Source: Axinella damicornis (taxonomy: Eukaryota; Porifera; Demospongiae; Axinellida; Axinellidae). Taken from it: a DNA stretch of 64,000 bases. Below are positions 36,001-48,241 of the stretch, in pieces. Both the position numbers and the translations under genes were made by a program. Where the stretch lies: NCBI GenBank assembly GCA_963931865.1, contig OZ007506.1, positions 1,392,627-1,456,626 of the forward strand. The letters are read 5' to 3'. The notes below the pieces were generated by a model. The model was not told where the DNA came from. It saw only the letters and a program-made list of their open reading frames with translations, and searched no databases. The stretch's first letter is position 1. Each line of letters begins with the position of its first letter.

Positions 36001-39000
36001 GTGATGGTCACAGTATAAGTGTATGATCTTCTCTCAGGATGTATTGTATCGCTTTCCGTCCGATGAGTCTTGGTGTGTGGACAGATTGGCACAGCTAAGA
36101 GGTGTGTTCCTTACTCTCAGCGACATCCTTGGGTCTGTCTCCATGGCAACTAGCTTTTGGTGAGCATATTAAATAAAGTTGCATCTGTGAATGTGTCAAT
36201 AGAGTTCATATCCTGCACAATTAGATGACTAGTATTTACCTCATACTGGAATCGATATTCGTACTTCTGAGATGTGATGAGCTGGTTCTAGGCTCGTTCC
36301 TAGACCATTCCCACCTCCACAGTTTTTCTGCATACTGCAAGTCATGGATGTGGGAACAAGCCTCAGCCAGGCCCTCTCCTCAGGAGAGAGCCTGGGACCG
36401 AGGCTAACTGTGAACAAGGCTAAGCTGATCTGACTTTTCAACTGTGATTGCAGTACTCCGTTCACTGCAGCTCCACCATTCTGCTCGATGGCCGGTTAGT
36501 CCACTTGGGCTACATAAAGTATGGGAAGGAAGTGCTACTTCTTGCCCTTCCAGCAAAATTGTGAGCCAACCTGTCTCTCTCATTTTATCAGAATACACTC
36601 TGTTACTAATTCCATCTCCCTCCCTCCCTCCTCCCTCCCTCCATCTCCCTCCTTCCCTCCCTCCCTCCCTCCCTCCCTCCCTCCCTCCCTCCCTCCCTCC
36701 CTCCCTCCCTCCCTCCCTCCCTCCCTCCCTCCCTCCCTCCCTCCCTCCCTCCTCCCTCCCTCCCTCCCTCCCTCCCTCCCTCCCTCCCTCCCTCCCTCCC
36801 TCCCCAACCCACACAGTGCTTCACAATACCAGGTGCAGCTGCTAGTGAAAAATGTTGAAAGAGTCCTGCAGCTGCTCTATGGCTCTGTTAACAAGTGAGT
36901 TAATTTCTGTGCTGTCAATTTCAACATTGAAAGCACTATCATATTCCCTCTGCCCCCTCTTCCTCCCCTCCCTCTCCCCCCTCCTCCTCCCTCCCTCTCC
37001 CACCTACACAAATCACCAGTGCATGTACGACTCCGGACACCCACCCCTCATTGGACCACCTCTTCTCCCTGATGTTTGACGGCCTGCTGTCCCCCCCAGC
37101 AGTGGGACCTAGCTCCCCCCTCCCTGGCCTACCAGCCGCCCCCCAACTGAAACTGTCCACTGACATAAAGGTACGGGAAACCTCAGTGAACCTTTTATGG
37201 TGTGTTGGGAATATACTGACTACTTTGATAGTAGACGTATAGCTTACCTGATGTTCATGCAATCCCCTAAGATCTACCTTACCTAATTATCCTAACCATA
37301 TACCATGAACTTTGTTTGCGTACCGTAGGTCATGATAAGGTTCAACACACTAGGAATTCACCAATTGACATTACAGGTGAAGCTGAGCTCTGCTCTGAGT
37401 GGGCTGGGGTCAGCCAACCACTGCAACAGACACGAGATCCTACGCATAAGAAGACCGTTCCTCCTCACTGGTACATGCATGTTCTACAAGGTGAGTGGGT
37501 TTTCATCCAACTCTCCCTCCCTCCCTGCCTCCCTCCCTCCCTCTGTGATATCGGTTGTACACATTTGGGTCCCTAGGGTGCCTTGCTGTGCAGCCACATG
37601 TGCGAAGAGGATCTGAGGGATGTCGTCATATTCTGCAGTGCCTACCGCCTGCTGGAGCTCACTGCGGCTGAGAGTATTAGCCAGATTGTCATTTGGAGGG
37701 AGGTGGGTGACCAGGCGTGGTACAAGGCTCATTCCCAAACCGTTCTGGAAGTGGGGATGGTCTCGGAATGAGACCAGGCTCTCTGTGTTTCTCTCATTCG
37801 CAGAAGAGAGCCTTGCAATGAGGTTTTGGGACGCTTGTTGGACATGATGAGGTGGTGGGAGCTATGTAACCGGCTAGTGTTTTTTTTTTTGCAGGTGTAT
37901 CTGACCAGCACACAGAATGTGTCTGGGGAGAGAGACCCCGTCTACTCTCAGAGCAGAGGACGATGCTTCCTCCTGGTAGTAGGAATGGTAGGTGGTGTGT
38001 TGACCTGGAAATTTGGACTCAGAGAAAGTGGGAAGCAGCTGGTTCACAGTGTACACACACTGAGTCAGTGACGGAAACCTCCGACCCACTTACTCCCTCC
38101 TTCCCTCTCTCTTCCTTTCCCTCCTTCCTCTCCCTCCCTCCCTCCCTCCCTCCCTCCCTCCCTCCCTCCCTCCCTCCCTCCCTCCCTCCCTCCCTCCCTC
38201 CCTCCCTCCCTCCCTCCCTCCCTCCCTCCACCTCTCCAGGAACACGTACTGCTCTGCATGCTGATGGAACAGTCTCACTCCCACTGGTCTGAGCAGGACC
38301 CGCCCACTGTGGATGCAGTGTACGTGGACAGGGGACGGGCACTCATCCTGGAACTGAAGGCCCAGGACCTGTTGGCTCAGTGTGAGGGAAGGTCAGTTGC
38401 AATTGGGGAGTGAGTCAGTTGGAAGGGAGGGAGGGAGCGAGGGAGGGACGATTTGTGACTGTGACTACGAGGTTTGAGTGGCATATAGGCATAGAGAGCA
38501 AGCCTGCAGTCACTTGACAAGGATTGTACTCCACTGGACAAACTGCTCCACGGCCAGCTCATACACACTGTGATGCTCATAGCAGCGTCAGGACTGTTTT
38601 AGAGCTGTTTGCAGAGTGCATGGCAGCCTCATTCCCAGGCCATCACCCAGCTGTTTGTCGCTTACAGATAGAATATTGCGAAGAAACCTTTCATCATGTG
38701 CATGAGTTAGAGAGGAGGTAGAGTTGCAGTGGTTTGCTCTCCTCTTCCCTGTAATGATCGTCTCTCTCTGGATCCTCCAGAGGCCTACTCTCCTCTCCGC
38801 TGCCTAGCCTCACCTCGGCCGATATTACTCTGGCCTCCCTGTTCAGCAGCACCAGTGTGTCCAGAAAACCCTCCCAGCAAAGCATTGGTGAGTGCTAGCC
38901 TCATTCCTAGGCCACGTGGGCCTGGGAACAGGTGGTGGATGTTGCCAAGGGTTGCTGAAAGAGTAAGACCTGAAGCATCATTCTGAGAAGCGAGTTTGCC

Positions 39001-40053
39001 CTACTAAGTGTGGTTGCCACTAAATATGTTTGTTGTGTGCTACATTGTTCCATTGCAGAAGAGGGTTCATGCTCTGACGAGGGTGAAGACCACGCCCCCC
39101 ATGGCTCACCCAAGAGTGGTAAACATGGCAGACGGCACTCCTTCATCCAACAATCATTCAAGCCCAGACGAACAGACCTACCCCCTCCTCCCAACCACCT
39201 CCGACGACGTCGTGGTGTGCTCCCTGTGAGACCAGCATACATGTGAGTGGGTGTGGTCCTATGTTGCCATGGTGATCTCATGCCTCATGTCCTGTCCCGT
39301 CAGGTTGACAGCAGGCCTTGAGAACACTCTATTGCACTATGTTGCCCTGCATCCGGGCCAAGGGGTGATGGTCTGCCCCACCCATGCCACGCCCCCGGGA
39401 CCAGTGCATGCCAAACTGGTACAGAGCTTTCGGCAAGCCAGTGTGGCTGTGAGGGAGGTGCTGAGGGGGAGGGTGGAAGGTGGGGGAGTGAGGGAGGAGG
39501 AAGAGGATGACTCCGACTCAGAAAGTGACGAGGAGCATGAAAATAAGGTAAAGTTAATCTGATAGTGATACGATGGAACCTGTGATTGAAGCATGTCACT
39601 GTTCTTCTCAGACTACCGGTCCTCCCCTCTCCCTCTCCCGGGCATCGGTGATCGAACATGGGGTAATGCTGGAGTGTTGTACCCAGCACCACACACAAGA
39701 CAGACACAAGACCCTTCCAGTAATGAACTACTGGATTGTCGGGTGAGCTACATGTAGTGTGCATGATTGTAGTATAGAAACTATGTGTGTGCAATCTATA
39801 TAGCTAGTAGATTCTAATGACTGTTTACAACATCTGGCTAGTGGTGTGTTGAACTTTGACTCCTAAGTACATGGAAGTCCCAGAATTTACTGTGGCACTT
39901 CATTCCAATCCTACACACTCACTTGTGTGTGTGCACACACACAGTCGACTGTTTCCTGCTACTGACCTGGAGCTCTACGTCTGCTACCAAGAGAACATGT
40001 CACAGAACATTGTTGAAATGGCATTCACCCTTCTCTTTGGTTGGCCAGGATAG
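33080..40053 (+). CDS. INTU: Inturned, planar cell polarity/ciliogenesis effector
   Basis: INTU works with FUZ and WDPCP in the CPLANE complex at the ciliary base. Phase-consistent exons: 33080-33286, 34184-34383, 34985-35398, 35526-35605, 35710-35919, 36038-36159, 36471-36560, 36817-36894, 37020-37170, 37329-37490, 37577-37702, 37895-37987, 38240-38391, 38781-38887, 39059-39242, 39304-39547, 39612-39742, 39945-40053. Landmarks: an acidic GSVFYLD near the N-terminus, a PDZ domain (GVAP... HPGDTILAVNGSSV), the longin-like block RFPSDESWCVDRLAQLRG and VFLTLSDIL, FYKGALLCSHM, QIVIWREV, RCFLLVVGM, ENTLLHYVAL, and the C-terminal VMNYWIVGRLFP and ELYVCYQE. The 5' end is uncertain: an ATG at 32449 with a donor near 32587-32593 would join in phase to 33080, but its product shows no recognisable similarity. 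Sequence 35281-35331 could be a short in-frame intron. Confidence 0.9.
34049..34085. mobile_element. 37-bp palindromic hairpin MITE
   Basis: TAGCCTCATTCCCAGG, three loop bases, CCTGGGAATGAGGCTA. Perfect 9-bp target duplication GTGGAATGC at 34040-34048 and 34086-34094. It is in an INTU intron. Confidence 0.88.
34536..34968. repeat. Compound minisatellite of 16- and 22-bp units
   Basis: Units TGGAATGGGACTGAGG and GGCCCGGGAATAGGACTGAGG alternate irregularly for about 430 bp in the INTU intron before the exon at 34985. Half of the hairpin MITE motif (TAGCCTCGTTCCCAGG) lies just upstream at 34478. Confidence 0.9.
36618..36805. repeat. (CCCT)n array before an INTU acceptor
   Basis: About 190 bp of CCCT repeat ends 11 bp before the ACACAG acceptor of the INTU exon at 36817. 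Confidence 0.93.
38125..38230. repeat. (CCCT)n array before an INTU acceptor
   Basis: CCCT repeats run to within 10 bp of the CTCCAG acceptor of the INTU exon at 38240. Confidence 0.93.
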
Positions 40054-40114
40054 CAGCATGGTTGCCATTTCTATTTCACTGTACTGTACCCTCTTTTCTT
40101 AGCTATTTCGAATC

Positions 40115-40490
40115 ACTTTTTAGTGGACAACACTCAATCTGCTGATATTCGAATTCAAGCCTTTGTGTCTACATGTAGTTCTCTTCTCAAGTGGACGGGG
40201 GGGGGGGGGGGGGGGGGGGTAATGCTGGGGTATATAGTCCAGCTATATAGTCGATCATTTCCAATAGCTTCTGTTCATACATACAACCACAGTAATATTA
40301 TTATTATACGAGGGGCAACTGCACTCCTGGTAGCCGCGATGCAACCGGTTGCAACTCGCTGGGTGGTCACTTTTTAGTGGACAACACTCAATCTGCCGAT
40401 ATTCGAATTCAAGCCTTTGTGTATATACATGTAGTTATCTTCTCAAGTGGACAGGGGGGGGTAATGCTGGGGTATATAGTCCAGCTAGTC
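40115..40490 (+). repeat. Tandem duplication of about 256 bp between INTU and TXNDC9
   Basis: The block TGGACAACACTCAATCTGC ... AAGTGGAC(G)n TAATGCTGGGGTATATAGTC occurs at 40121 and again at 40377. The G run is about 20 in the first copy and about 8 in the second. It lies in the 500-bp convergent intergenic gap; no gene is seen there. Confidence 0.8.
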
Positions 40491-40554
40491 ACTTCTGTTC
40501 ATACATACAAACACAGTAATAAAATAATATTATTATACTATACTCTCTCGTTAA

Positions 40555-41214
40555 TTAATCATCAGAGTCACTGTCCAAGTTCGACTCCCTAATGCTCTTC
40601 TTTGCTTGGAATACCACCTGTTGTTTCTGTGGCTTCCCCGAGTCGGGAGGCTCCAACAAGTTCCCAGCGTAGTTGATAACCCGCGAGCATCCCAGCCGCC
40701 ACTCTAGCATTTCTGTGGAGAACTCATCATGCCCCCCTAGATCATCAAATCCCTTGATGAAGTCCTTCGTTTTTCCTTCGACCACAATGCCGATGGTTGG
40801 TAACATGCGTATTCGGAGTCTCTCACACAGGAAAGGGGCCCTATCCACATTGAGCTTGAGGAATTTAGTCTCCAAGTGCTTCGGTGCCAGGAGGGCCAAG
40901 TGCTTATCCACAATCTTGCACCGGAATGTACTGTCCCGATAAAAGTGACAGACGACTCTCTCGCTCTTCTTACACTCATCAAAAAACTCCTTCTCCTCAG
41001 AAATCTCCGTGTACTGTCCGTGTCCCTTGCTCTTCCACTCCTCCCTCTGAGCCGCTTGCTGCTTCATTTGCTTCAAACGCTTCTCCCTCAGAGCCTCAAG
41101 ATCGTCACTGTCCAATCGGTCTAGCTGCTCAATCTCGGCATCCAGCTGACTCTCGACCGCTTTTGATGCTTCTAATACAGTTCTCGCCACTTCCTGTTGT
41201 ACCTGTTGCTCCAT
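40555..41214 (-). CDS. TXNDC9: Thioredoxin domain-containing protein 9
   Basis: A complete, intronless 219-residue frame. The N-terminal half is a coiled-coil-like helix (about residues 1-75, EREE/KQMKQQAAQREEW-type). A phosducin/thioredoxin-like domain follows with VVCHFYRDSTFRCKIVDKHL, KFLKLNVDRAPFLCERL, RMLPTIGIVVEGK and FSTEMLEWRLG. The thioredoxin CxxC is absent, as usual in this family. TXNDC9 modulates CCT/TRiC chaperonin folding of actin and tubulin. Length and C-terminal acidic end (DSDSDD) match the family. It is divergent from UFSP2, 278 bp away. Confidence 0.95.
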   Translation of the reverse strand: MEQQVQQEVARTVLEASKAVESQLDAEIEQLDRLDSDDLEALREKRLKQMKQQAAQREEWKSKGHGQYTEISEEKEFFDECKKSERVVCHFYRDSTFRCKIVDKHLALLAPKHLETKFLKLNVDRAPFLCERLRIRMLPTIGIVVEGKTKDFIKGFDDLGGHDEFSTEMLEWRLGCSRVINYAGNLLEPPDSGKPQKQQVVFQAKKSIRESNLDSDSDD

Positions 41215-41492
41215 GGTGCAGGAGTATGGATGCTAGGCTATGGGAACTGAGAATACATGGTACAATTTCATAACAAGTGGTGTAGAGGCTAGGGGCGCAG
41301 CAAAAATAAAGAACAAAGAACACAACTACTGTATACAGGCTTTAATACACACATCTAGTACCTGGCTAGACCGGCTAGTTCACGCAGGAGCTAAGGCTGC
41401 TTGAAATCTTATATGACCGCCACTCAAAAGTTCAAAGGTCAAAGTTTAAAGTTTATGTTGTGCTTTATTTGGGATATGGGGACGTGACTGCA
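41215..41492. promoter_or_regulatory. Putative bidirectional promoter TXNDC9 / UFSP2
   Basis: A 278-bp gap between divergent starts. No core motif was recognised. Confidence 0.4.
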
Positions 41493-44400
41493 ATGGCAGT
41501 GATTGACAAAGCCACAGTAAGTTTGTTTGCTACCTTTACTACTCCACCACTTCACTGTACATGTACTTATATATGGTTGCATCTTTTGACGGGCCAGTTT
41601 CTCTCTAGCTGTGCTGGTGGTGGTGGGTTAATGCCTGGGTTGGGTCTGACGGTAGGACTGGAGAGACACAGCTATGTTACCGGTGACACTCCCCCACCAT
41701 TTGTGGTGGTCGGACAGTGTGCGTGTGTACAGCTTCAGACCCCACTGCCAGGACTGGTTAAGTTTGACCTTCCGTCCCCCAATTGGACGGCAACAAGAGG
41801 GTTGGTCGCCCGACATTTTCCCGCCGGGTGTACTGGGTGTGGTGTGTGGGTGAGGATGGTGGAGGGATGCTCTGAGGAACATGTGATGGAAGTGATGGAC
41901 GTTTTATGCAGAAAAACAGACATTCAAGTACGTCACAATTTTATGCAAAAATTCTCAGTCTACGTAGCATATGATTTCTTTTCAGGGGATTGGGAGAAAC
42001 AATTTACTCCTGGTGGTGGCCACACCCACCACTGCTGACCAATCAGAACAAGTGGAGTGCTATACATGTGACTGCAGTGGGCCCATCAGTTTGCAACCAG
42101 TCGAGTGCCTGGCAGAGTCTGTGGGTGGGTACCTCGTGGCTAGCACGCGGCTGCTCCGGGCTGAAGCCTCTCTCTCGCTCCACGTACCAGCTGGTCATGA
42201 AGGTCAGGCACAAACACACCAATAGCATATACCAGTAGAATCTGATAGCTCCAGATGGTATATTGCTGTTCGCAAGCTCATGACAGCTTAAGCCAGACCA
42301 GGTCACATATTTATGAGAAAAAAGCAACATTCATCCAGAGATGATGTCAACCATTGTGTTATGGTCACTTTTCATCACTGAACTTGACGAATGTCTACTC
42401 GACCTCATTCATTACAAATGTTTCTATATTTCCCTGTGTCTAGCTGAGAGGGATGGGGTGTTGTCTCCTCTGATCAACCAGGTGCTGTCTGCCTTCACTG
42501 TGTTCCACGTCCCCTCCCACCAGCTGATCTTCAGTGAGAGTGAGCCCTCCAAAACTGCATCACTCCTCCACAAGAGAGACAGTTGTGACCCGCTGTCAGT
42601 CGAACTGCTGGAGGACACTAGTGTCGACTGTACAGAACCACCAAGTGCCCCCGTCCTTAGTTGTAAGATGTCTTCACATCGGGAGGTAGTCGAGCTGTCT
42701 ATTCCTGTCGATGTGGTGGGGATATTCCATGTGGACACTCTGCTCTCAAGTGTAGCTAGCACTCTCAAATCTGCCATCTCTACCCAGCTGAGGATCATTG
42801 GGGAGGAGACCTACTGGAAAGTGAGGGTTCATCTTTTACCAATCCACTTGGGTGATATTCAGAGCCCCTAAACTTGAAGGGTGTCCCCCTGTGGAGTGTA
42901 GCTAGCCTTGTTCCCAGGCCCGAGACTCTCTTGGGCCTGGGAACGAGGTTAGAGTGTAGTCTTAACCAGGCAATGTAACAAAGTACCCCTCTCCCCTCCC
43001 CTCCCCCTCTCCCCTCCCCTTCCCCTCTCTTCTACTGCAGGATGGTCGTGTTGCCAAGGTACACCACTTCCCACTGCCTACCCAGCGCTGTCCTGTGACA
43101 GTGGTCTACCCCTACATATCCCAGGAGGGAGGAGGAGAGGGAGAGTTGGACCAGGAGCTGCGTCCTCTCAGGCTAAAGCTGCACCAAACCTTCTGTCTAC
43201 CAAACGACAGACCCTTTCTCAGGACTATCAACCGACACTACTTTGTACACCCACAAGGCAAGACTCTAGAGCTCCTTGTGACTTGTGTTCTGTTGGCTGG
43301 TCATGTGATGTCATGTCTTTCTTGTGCAGGCACCCGTCTTATGAATGTGCATACTGCAGTGAAGCACACTCCAGGTACAGAGTTTAAATGGAGATACTAT
43401 GTTCCCATAGAGGAACTGATATTAGGGCAATGGTAGGATTGAACTATGGGTGGTCAGTGGCCAGGTATTCGACTGCTGCAAGGGTTTCATTATTGCAAGC
43501 TTACTGGTTCAAGTCCCAGCATGCAGTAGAAGTGTGTCGTTCTCTCCTAGGTCTACTCAACTCCCCTACCCTACTTGTCCACCCGAAATAGTTAACATTG
43601 CAAGCTCAGAGGGTACATACCCTCATTGCCAGGCCACTTCTCAGCCTGGGAATGGGGTTAGCATGTTCGCCACTCCGGTATTACCAGGCTGGTTCATCAG
43701 TTCCAGGTGGCAACGTTTCCATGGTACAGGGACACTATGCGTATCACCACTACATGCAAGACAAGTTCAACGATGATGTGAGTGTTGTTCCTATTCATGA
43801 TGATGTCATATGATGTCATGTGAGTGCTGTTCCTATTCATGATGATGTCATGTGATGTCATGTGAGTGCTGTTGTTACTCTTAATGATGTCATGTGATGT
43901 CGTGAGTGCTGTTCCTATTCATGATGATGTCATATGATGTCATGTGAGTGCTGTTCCTATTCATGATGATGTCATGTGATGTCATGTGAGTGCTGTTGTT
44001 ACTCTTAATGATGTCATGTGATGTCATGTGAGTGCTGTTCATGATGATGTCAGGTGATGACAAACTGATGTTGTGGTGCACATAGAGAGCATGTCATATT
44101 TGCTGGGGTTCTAGTGTCAGGCCATCCAGCAAAAATGTTTGTTTATAGACCGTGTGCCCGCGTGGGCGTAGCTCCATATACTATACGGGAAAGTATACAA
44201 TTTCCGCATACTCGCCACCATTTTGTAGGGCAAGTAATGTACATTTGAACCTCTAGTTGGCTCCCTACCAGCAATACTGCCAGCCGGATCGTGCGTATGT
44301 TGTAAAGCTAGTAGCAGTACATATCATACTGTAGCGATTTTAGATGCAGCCCATGGTAGCGTTCAACAGCCAGCTCACAATCCCGTCACTGTACAAACAT

Positions 44401-46009
44401 GCCGTTCAAAAATCCAGGTACATGCTACATAGTGTGCTGAATCAGGGAAGCATGACCAGGCCATTTTTTGCCCTACATGACGTCATCAGAATGTTGATGC
44501 CAGCGCTCGTGGCAACACTTGCTTGTAGCCACGCCCATTTAGGCTATAGACAATGCAGCCCTCTGATTGGCTCAATTATAACTGTTGCAAAAAGGGATGC
44601 TAATAACTATCCCAATCTCTCATGCAGGGTTGGGGGTGTGCCTACCGCTCGCTGCAGACGCTATGGTCGTGGTTCGTACTGCAGGGCTACACACAGCAGC
44701 CGACACCCACCCACCACAAGATCCAGCAAGCCCTGGTGGACGTGGGGGACAAGGAGCCCTCCTTTGTGGGCTCCACCCAGTGGATCGGCTCCTTCGAAGT
44801 GAGCACCACCCTCAACCACCTGATGGGGGTAAGTGGAGTGGACCAGCATAACATGGAGACTGAAGCTCATCATCTTGAGCTTGAATGAGGCAATGCCATA
44901 TTGACGTGTAAGCCCTTGCTAGTTATTTACTCAGCTGACTATTACAGGTGCTGTGTAAGATCCACCACTGCAGTAGTGGCTCTGAGATGGCGGGTGTCGG
45001 GCGAGTACTTCTGCGCCACTTCAACACACAGGGAACACCGGTCATGATAGGTATGCCCGTGCACTGCTCTGTTGGTGACATACACAAGTCATTGTAGCTC
45101 GTGTTGTAACAGGTCCATCCATGATCCATAATCCAGTCCCAACAGCTATCTGCCTATTTCTTGGAAGAGTGTAGTCCACCGTACCTGAGCTCTCGCATCA
45201 GGGAGCACTATGTACATGTACCTCTCATATCAATCAGCAATGAGCAACTATATATGTATTGGATTAAAGCTGAGTCGCGACTTCCATATAAAGAGCACCA
45301 CAGACTAGCTCACATGATCCAACTGCAGCTGCATAACACACATGCATGCACAGCAGCACACCGCAGGGGAACAGCAATGCATTTTGTGTCTGTGTGTCTG
45401 TCTACGATATTGTGGCACCTCACAGAAGTCAACTGCACTTCAGATTGGGTAGTATTTGATAACAGCTAAATACACCATGGACAGTTTCACTACACTGTTT
45501 CAGTAAATTGCCCCTAGCATAAATTGTATAAGAGTATTCCCAAATTTGTCAACATAACTCCTGGCAGATTACACTGCTGCCACTTCAGCACCAACATGCT
45601 ACTCTCATGTTCACATATAGCTGACAGCATATTGAAACAAGAAAGGTTGTCAACATGAGACAACATTGCTCCTGACAGAGCCTGACAGAGCACATGCTGA
45701 CCTCAGTACATGAATACTCTCTGTGTGTAGGTGGGGGTGTGCTGGCTCACACCATACTGGGGGTGGACTTCAGTGAAACAACAGGAGAAATATGGTAAGT
45801 GTGTACGTACCATACAACCTTGTGAGAGCCATCATCAGAGAGCATTTCCACCATTCCCGACTTCTCAAGGTCAGACATCCACTGTTTAAATTTTATTGGA
45901 GGGTGGTTGATGACATCATCACAATAACAATGATGTCATCATGTGCTCTTGAGTATCTGGCAATAGTGGTATTCAGAGGAGGTTGGACAATGGTCGTGTT
46001 ATGTGGGAA

Positions 46010-46042
<33 letters not shown>

Positions 46043-46652
46043 CTGTTGAGGTTAGGAATGTCAAACACGCAATTATTTCTGCTCAGGCACAGCGCCTAGT
46101 CACGTGTGCAGAAAATGTGTCCGACCTCCTCTCAGCAGTATTGTTTGGCATTGCAACATGTTGCCATGGTAATTGACTGAGTGTTGTGGTGAATTGTTAG
46201 CATGAGAATGGCTGACTGACATCACTCAACTGGTATTTCAGGTTCTTGATACTGGATCCCCACTACACTGGTAGGGACGAGCTGAAGACCATAGTGGACA
46301 AGGTGAGTAATATTTATTCTCTCTGATAAACAAAGTGTGAGAGAATTGCTGGAATGATTCACTAGTCTTCCCACAACAATGTGACAGACTTACAACAACA
46401 TACAGCCTAGTATGTCAGGACAGTTAACTTTAAAAAATGTACACAAAGTATAGTTCTCTCTACATTCCTACAGGGTTGGTGTGGTTGGAAACCAATAACC
46501 TTCTGGGACCAACAGGTAACAGTGAATAGCCTCGTTCCCAGGCCCTGGGTATCATCCCTTTGTGTATACACACTCTTGGGAAATTAACTTCCTTCCTTCC
46601 TCCTCAGGCTCATTACAATCTCTGCATGCCACTCCGACCTAACAAGATATGA
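41493..46652 (+). CDS. UFSP2: UFM1-specific cysteine protease 2
   Basis: UFSP2 matures UFM1 and removes it from ER-bound targets. Exons: 41493-41927, 41986-42202, 42444-42820, 43041-43257, 43330-43374, 43707-43777, 44628-44828, 44948-45050, 45731-45794, 46242-46302, 46474-46515, 46608-46652. The catalytic core is intact: [11 protein letters not shown] supplies the nucleophilic Cys, [19 protein letters not shown] and [10 protein letters not shown] supply the Asp and His. WCGWK and YNLCMP near the C-terminus match the family. The model gives 625 residues, longer than the human protein (469). The frame is open from 41460, so the first exon may be shorter or split; a donor-like GTAAGT at 41517 does not join in phase to the next acceptors. 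The intron after 43257 uses a GC donor. Confidence 0.93.
42903..42951. mobile_element. 49-bp palindromic hairpin MITE
   Basis: TAGCCTTGTTCCCAGGCCC ... GGGCCTGGGAACGAGGTTA. Flanks GAGTGTAGC / GAGTGTAGT are a 9-bp duplication with one change. It is in a UFSP2 intron. Confidence 0.85.
43441..43526 (+). other. tRNA-Ser-like fragment (SINE remnant)
   Basis: GGTCAGTGGCCAGGTATTCGACTGCTGCAAGG plus a long variable-arm-like segment and GGTTCAAGTCC (B box) follow the order of a class II tRNA, but the stems are poor. It is in a UFSP2 intron. Confidence 0.4.
43778..44060 (+). repeat. About 42-bp tandem repeat
   Basis: Six to seven diverged copies of GTGAGTGCTGTTCCTATTCA + TGATGATGTCATATGATGTCAT follow the UFSP2 donor at 43778. 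Each unit starts with the donor sequence GTGAGTG, so the 5' splice site is repeated. Confidence 0.8.
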
Positions 46653-46676
46653 ATGACTCTCTCACTACAGAAATAA

Positions 46677-46682
46677 TTTATT
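46677..46682 (-). terminator. Polyadenylation signal for the E2 gene
   Basis: TTTATT on plus (AATAAA on minus) lies 123 bp beyond the E2 stop and only 25 bp past the convergent UFSP2 stop, so the 3' UTRs probably overlap. Confidence 0.5.
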
Positions 46683-46804
46683 CATGTACACCGGTTTTAT
46701 ATTTGGACATAATATTATGGGACATGAATCATAAAAACAACAATATACTTGTATGGCAATTAATGGGTTATGGGATATTAGGATGCCTGCATGTTCCACT
46801 GTGG

Positions 46805-48035
46805 TCATACATTCATCCAACTCTCCTCCACAATTGCCAGAACTTTTTTCTCGTATTCTCGACGATTCTCTTGATAGAGCTGGGCTGCCTGACTGTTTGC
46901 TGGACTATTAGGGTTAGGTTCATCTAACAGAGACTGTGTGCATGTGTGTGTGCATGTGTGTGGGGGATATATACATAGGAAGAGTTAGACAGTGCTTTAG
47001 GAGACAACGATTATGGTTCTCTTTGGGCTTCCTCATTCCAATTAGTGGAAGGTAATCACAGCTAGTCTCATTCCCAGGATACCACCTGGCATTCTGTTCA
47101 CACGCAGGGAACCAGAGAACGAGGCTAAAGGACAGGTATAGCCATTTAAGAAGATTAACTAATTATGTATGTCTCGTACCCTGATGAAAACCAGTTGTGT
47201 ACTTAGGTACAAAAGAAACAATATGAACACTTGACCATCATGTACGTAGCCCAGTGAAAATGGCTTACCTGTATAGATGTTAATATTGAAGAGACATCAT
47301 ATGTAGGACTCCAGCGATTCTGTAAGATATCTAAACATATACTTCCATCTGCATACACTGTAGGAAGATGGTGGAAGCAGGTACTGAATGAATGGCACAA
47401 AGCTGGCAGTCAATGAGTGAAATGGCTCACCATTAGGATGAAACATTTTAGACACAAAGCGCACTGTAGGTGGCTTGTTTGGATACTCCTCTGAGAACTG
47501 CATTGTCAGTTTGAAAGTACCATCCTCAAAGGGTGTATCTTTTGGCCTGTGATCAAGGTAGTTAACCGCAGTGATGACGGGATATTCTAGAAGCATTCTG
47601 GAGTCAAGCCAAAGTCCATCCTTCTAAAAGTGTGACTAATTGTTGTCACGGCAACACTCACCCAAAGATGACAGCATTCCATAGCATGATGTTGTTATCA
47701 GTCGGAGCTCCACTCACACCAGCAGGTGGATCTTCCTGTAGCCTGGGGAGGGGGCAAGGAACAGCTATATGGTACTAGGCCGGTATTTAATATACCTTCT
47801 TGGGATACATCCATGGTATGGACAAAACTTCCTAGCGCTATTAGCCCAAGTTCCTGGCTGTGTCAACCACTCTCAGGTACTTCATATAACTGGAAACTCT
47901 TTATTCGTAAGGTAGGCCGGCAATAGATAGCCGCCAACAGAGATAAACAACACGAGTAGCCTACTCAAGGGACTCCTAACTAGGAACATACCTTTTAAAA
48001 TCTCTCATGAGTCTTCTACGTGCCGGTGTCGACAT
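46805..48035 (-). CDS. UBE2A/UBE2B: RAD6-type ubiquitin-conjugating enzyme E2
   Basis: Five exons (47992-48035, 47662-47742, 47431-47546, 47269-47357, 46805-46933) join in phase to exactly 152 residues, the length of human UBE2A and UBE2B. The product begins [20 protein letters not shown]. The core has the HPN motif in KMFHPN, catalytic cysteine in [14 protein letters not shown], and the C-terminal [19 protein letters not shown]. With RAD18 this E2 monoubiquitinates PCNA and with RNF20/40 histone H2B. It is divergent from the JPT-like gene, 206 bp away. Confidence 0.97.
47063..47127. mobile_element. Diverged palindromic hairpin MITE
   Basis: The ends TAGTCTCATTCCCAGG and AGAACGAGGCTA match the hairpin family, but the arms are interrupted and no clean target duplication is visible. 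It is in an E2 intron. Confidence 0.5.
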
Positions 48036-48241
48036 CTTTTCCTCGTTATACTGTAACGCTAAAGTTTGTTATGACCTAATCCGTACACATGCAACGTGTG
48101 CGACGTCATCGCAGACTAATGAATAGGGGCTACCCAGAATTTGGCCTATAAAACTGACCGCGATGTGCGTCGGTGGTCAGGTAAAGCCACAGTACATCAG
48201 CTGACTGCTATCCGAAGGACGAAGACTATAAGGAAGTCGTC
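48036..48241. promoter_or_regulatory. Putative bidirectional promoter E2 / JPT-like
   Basis: 206 bp separate the divergent start codons. GACGTCA-like CGACGTCATCGC near 48100 could be a CREB/ATF site. Confidence 0.45.
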
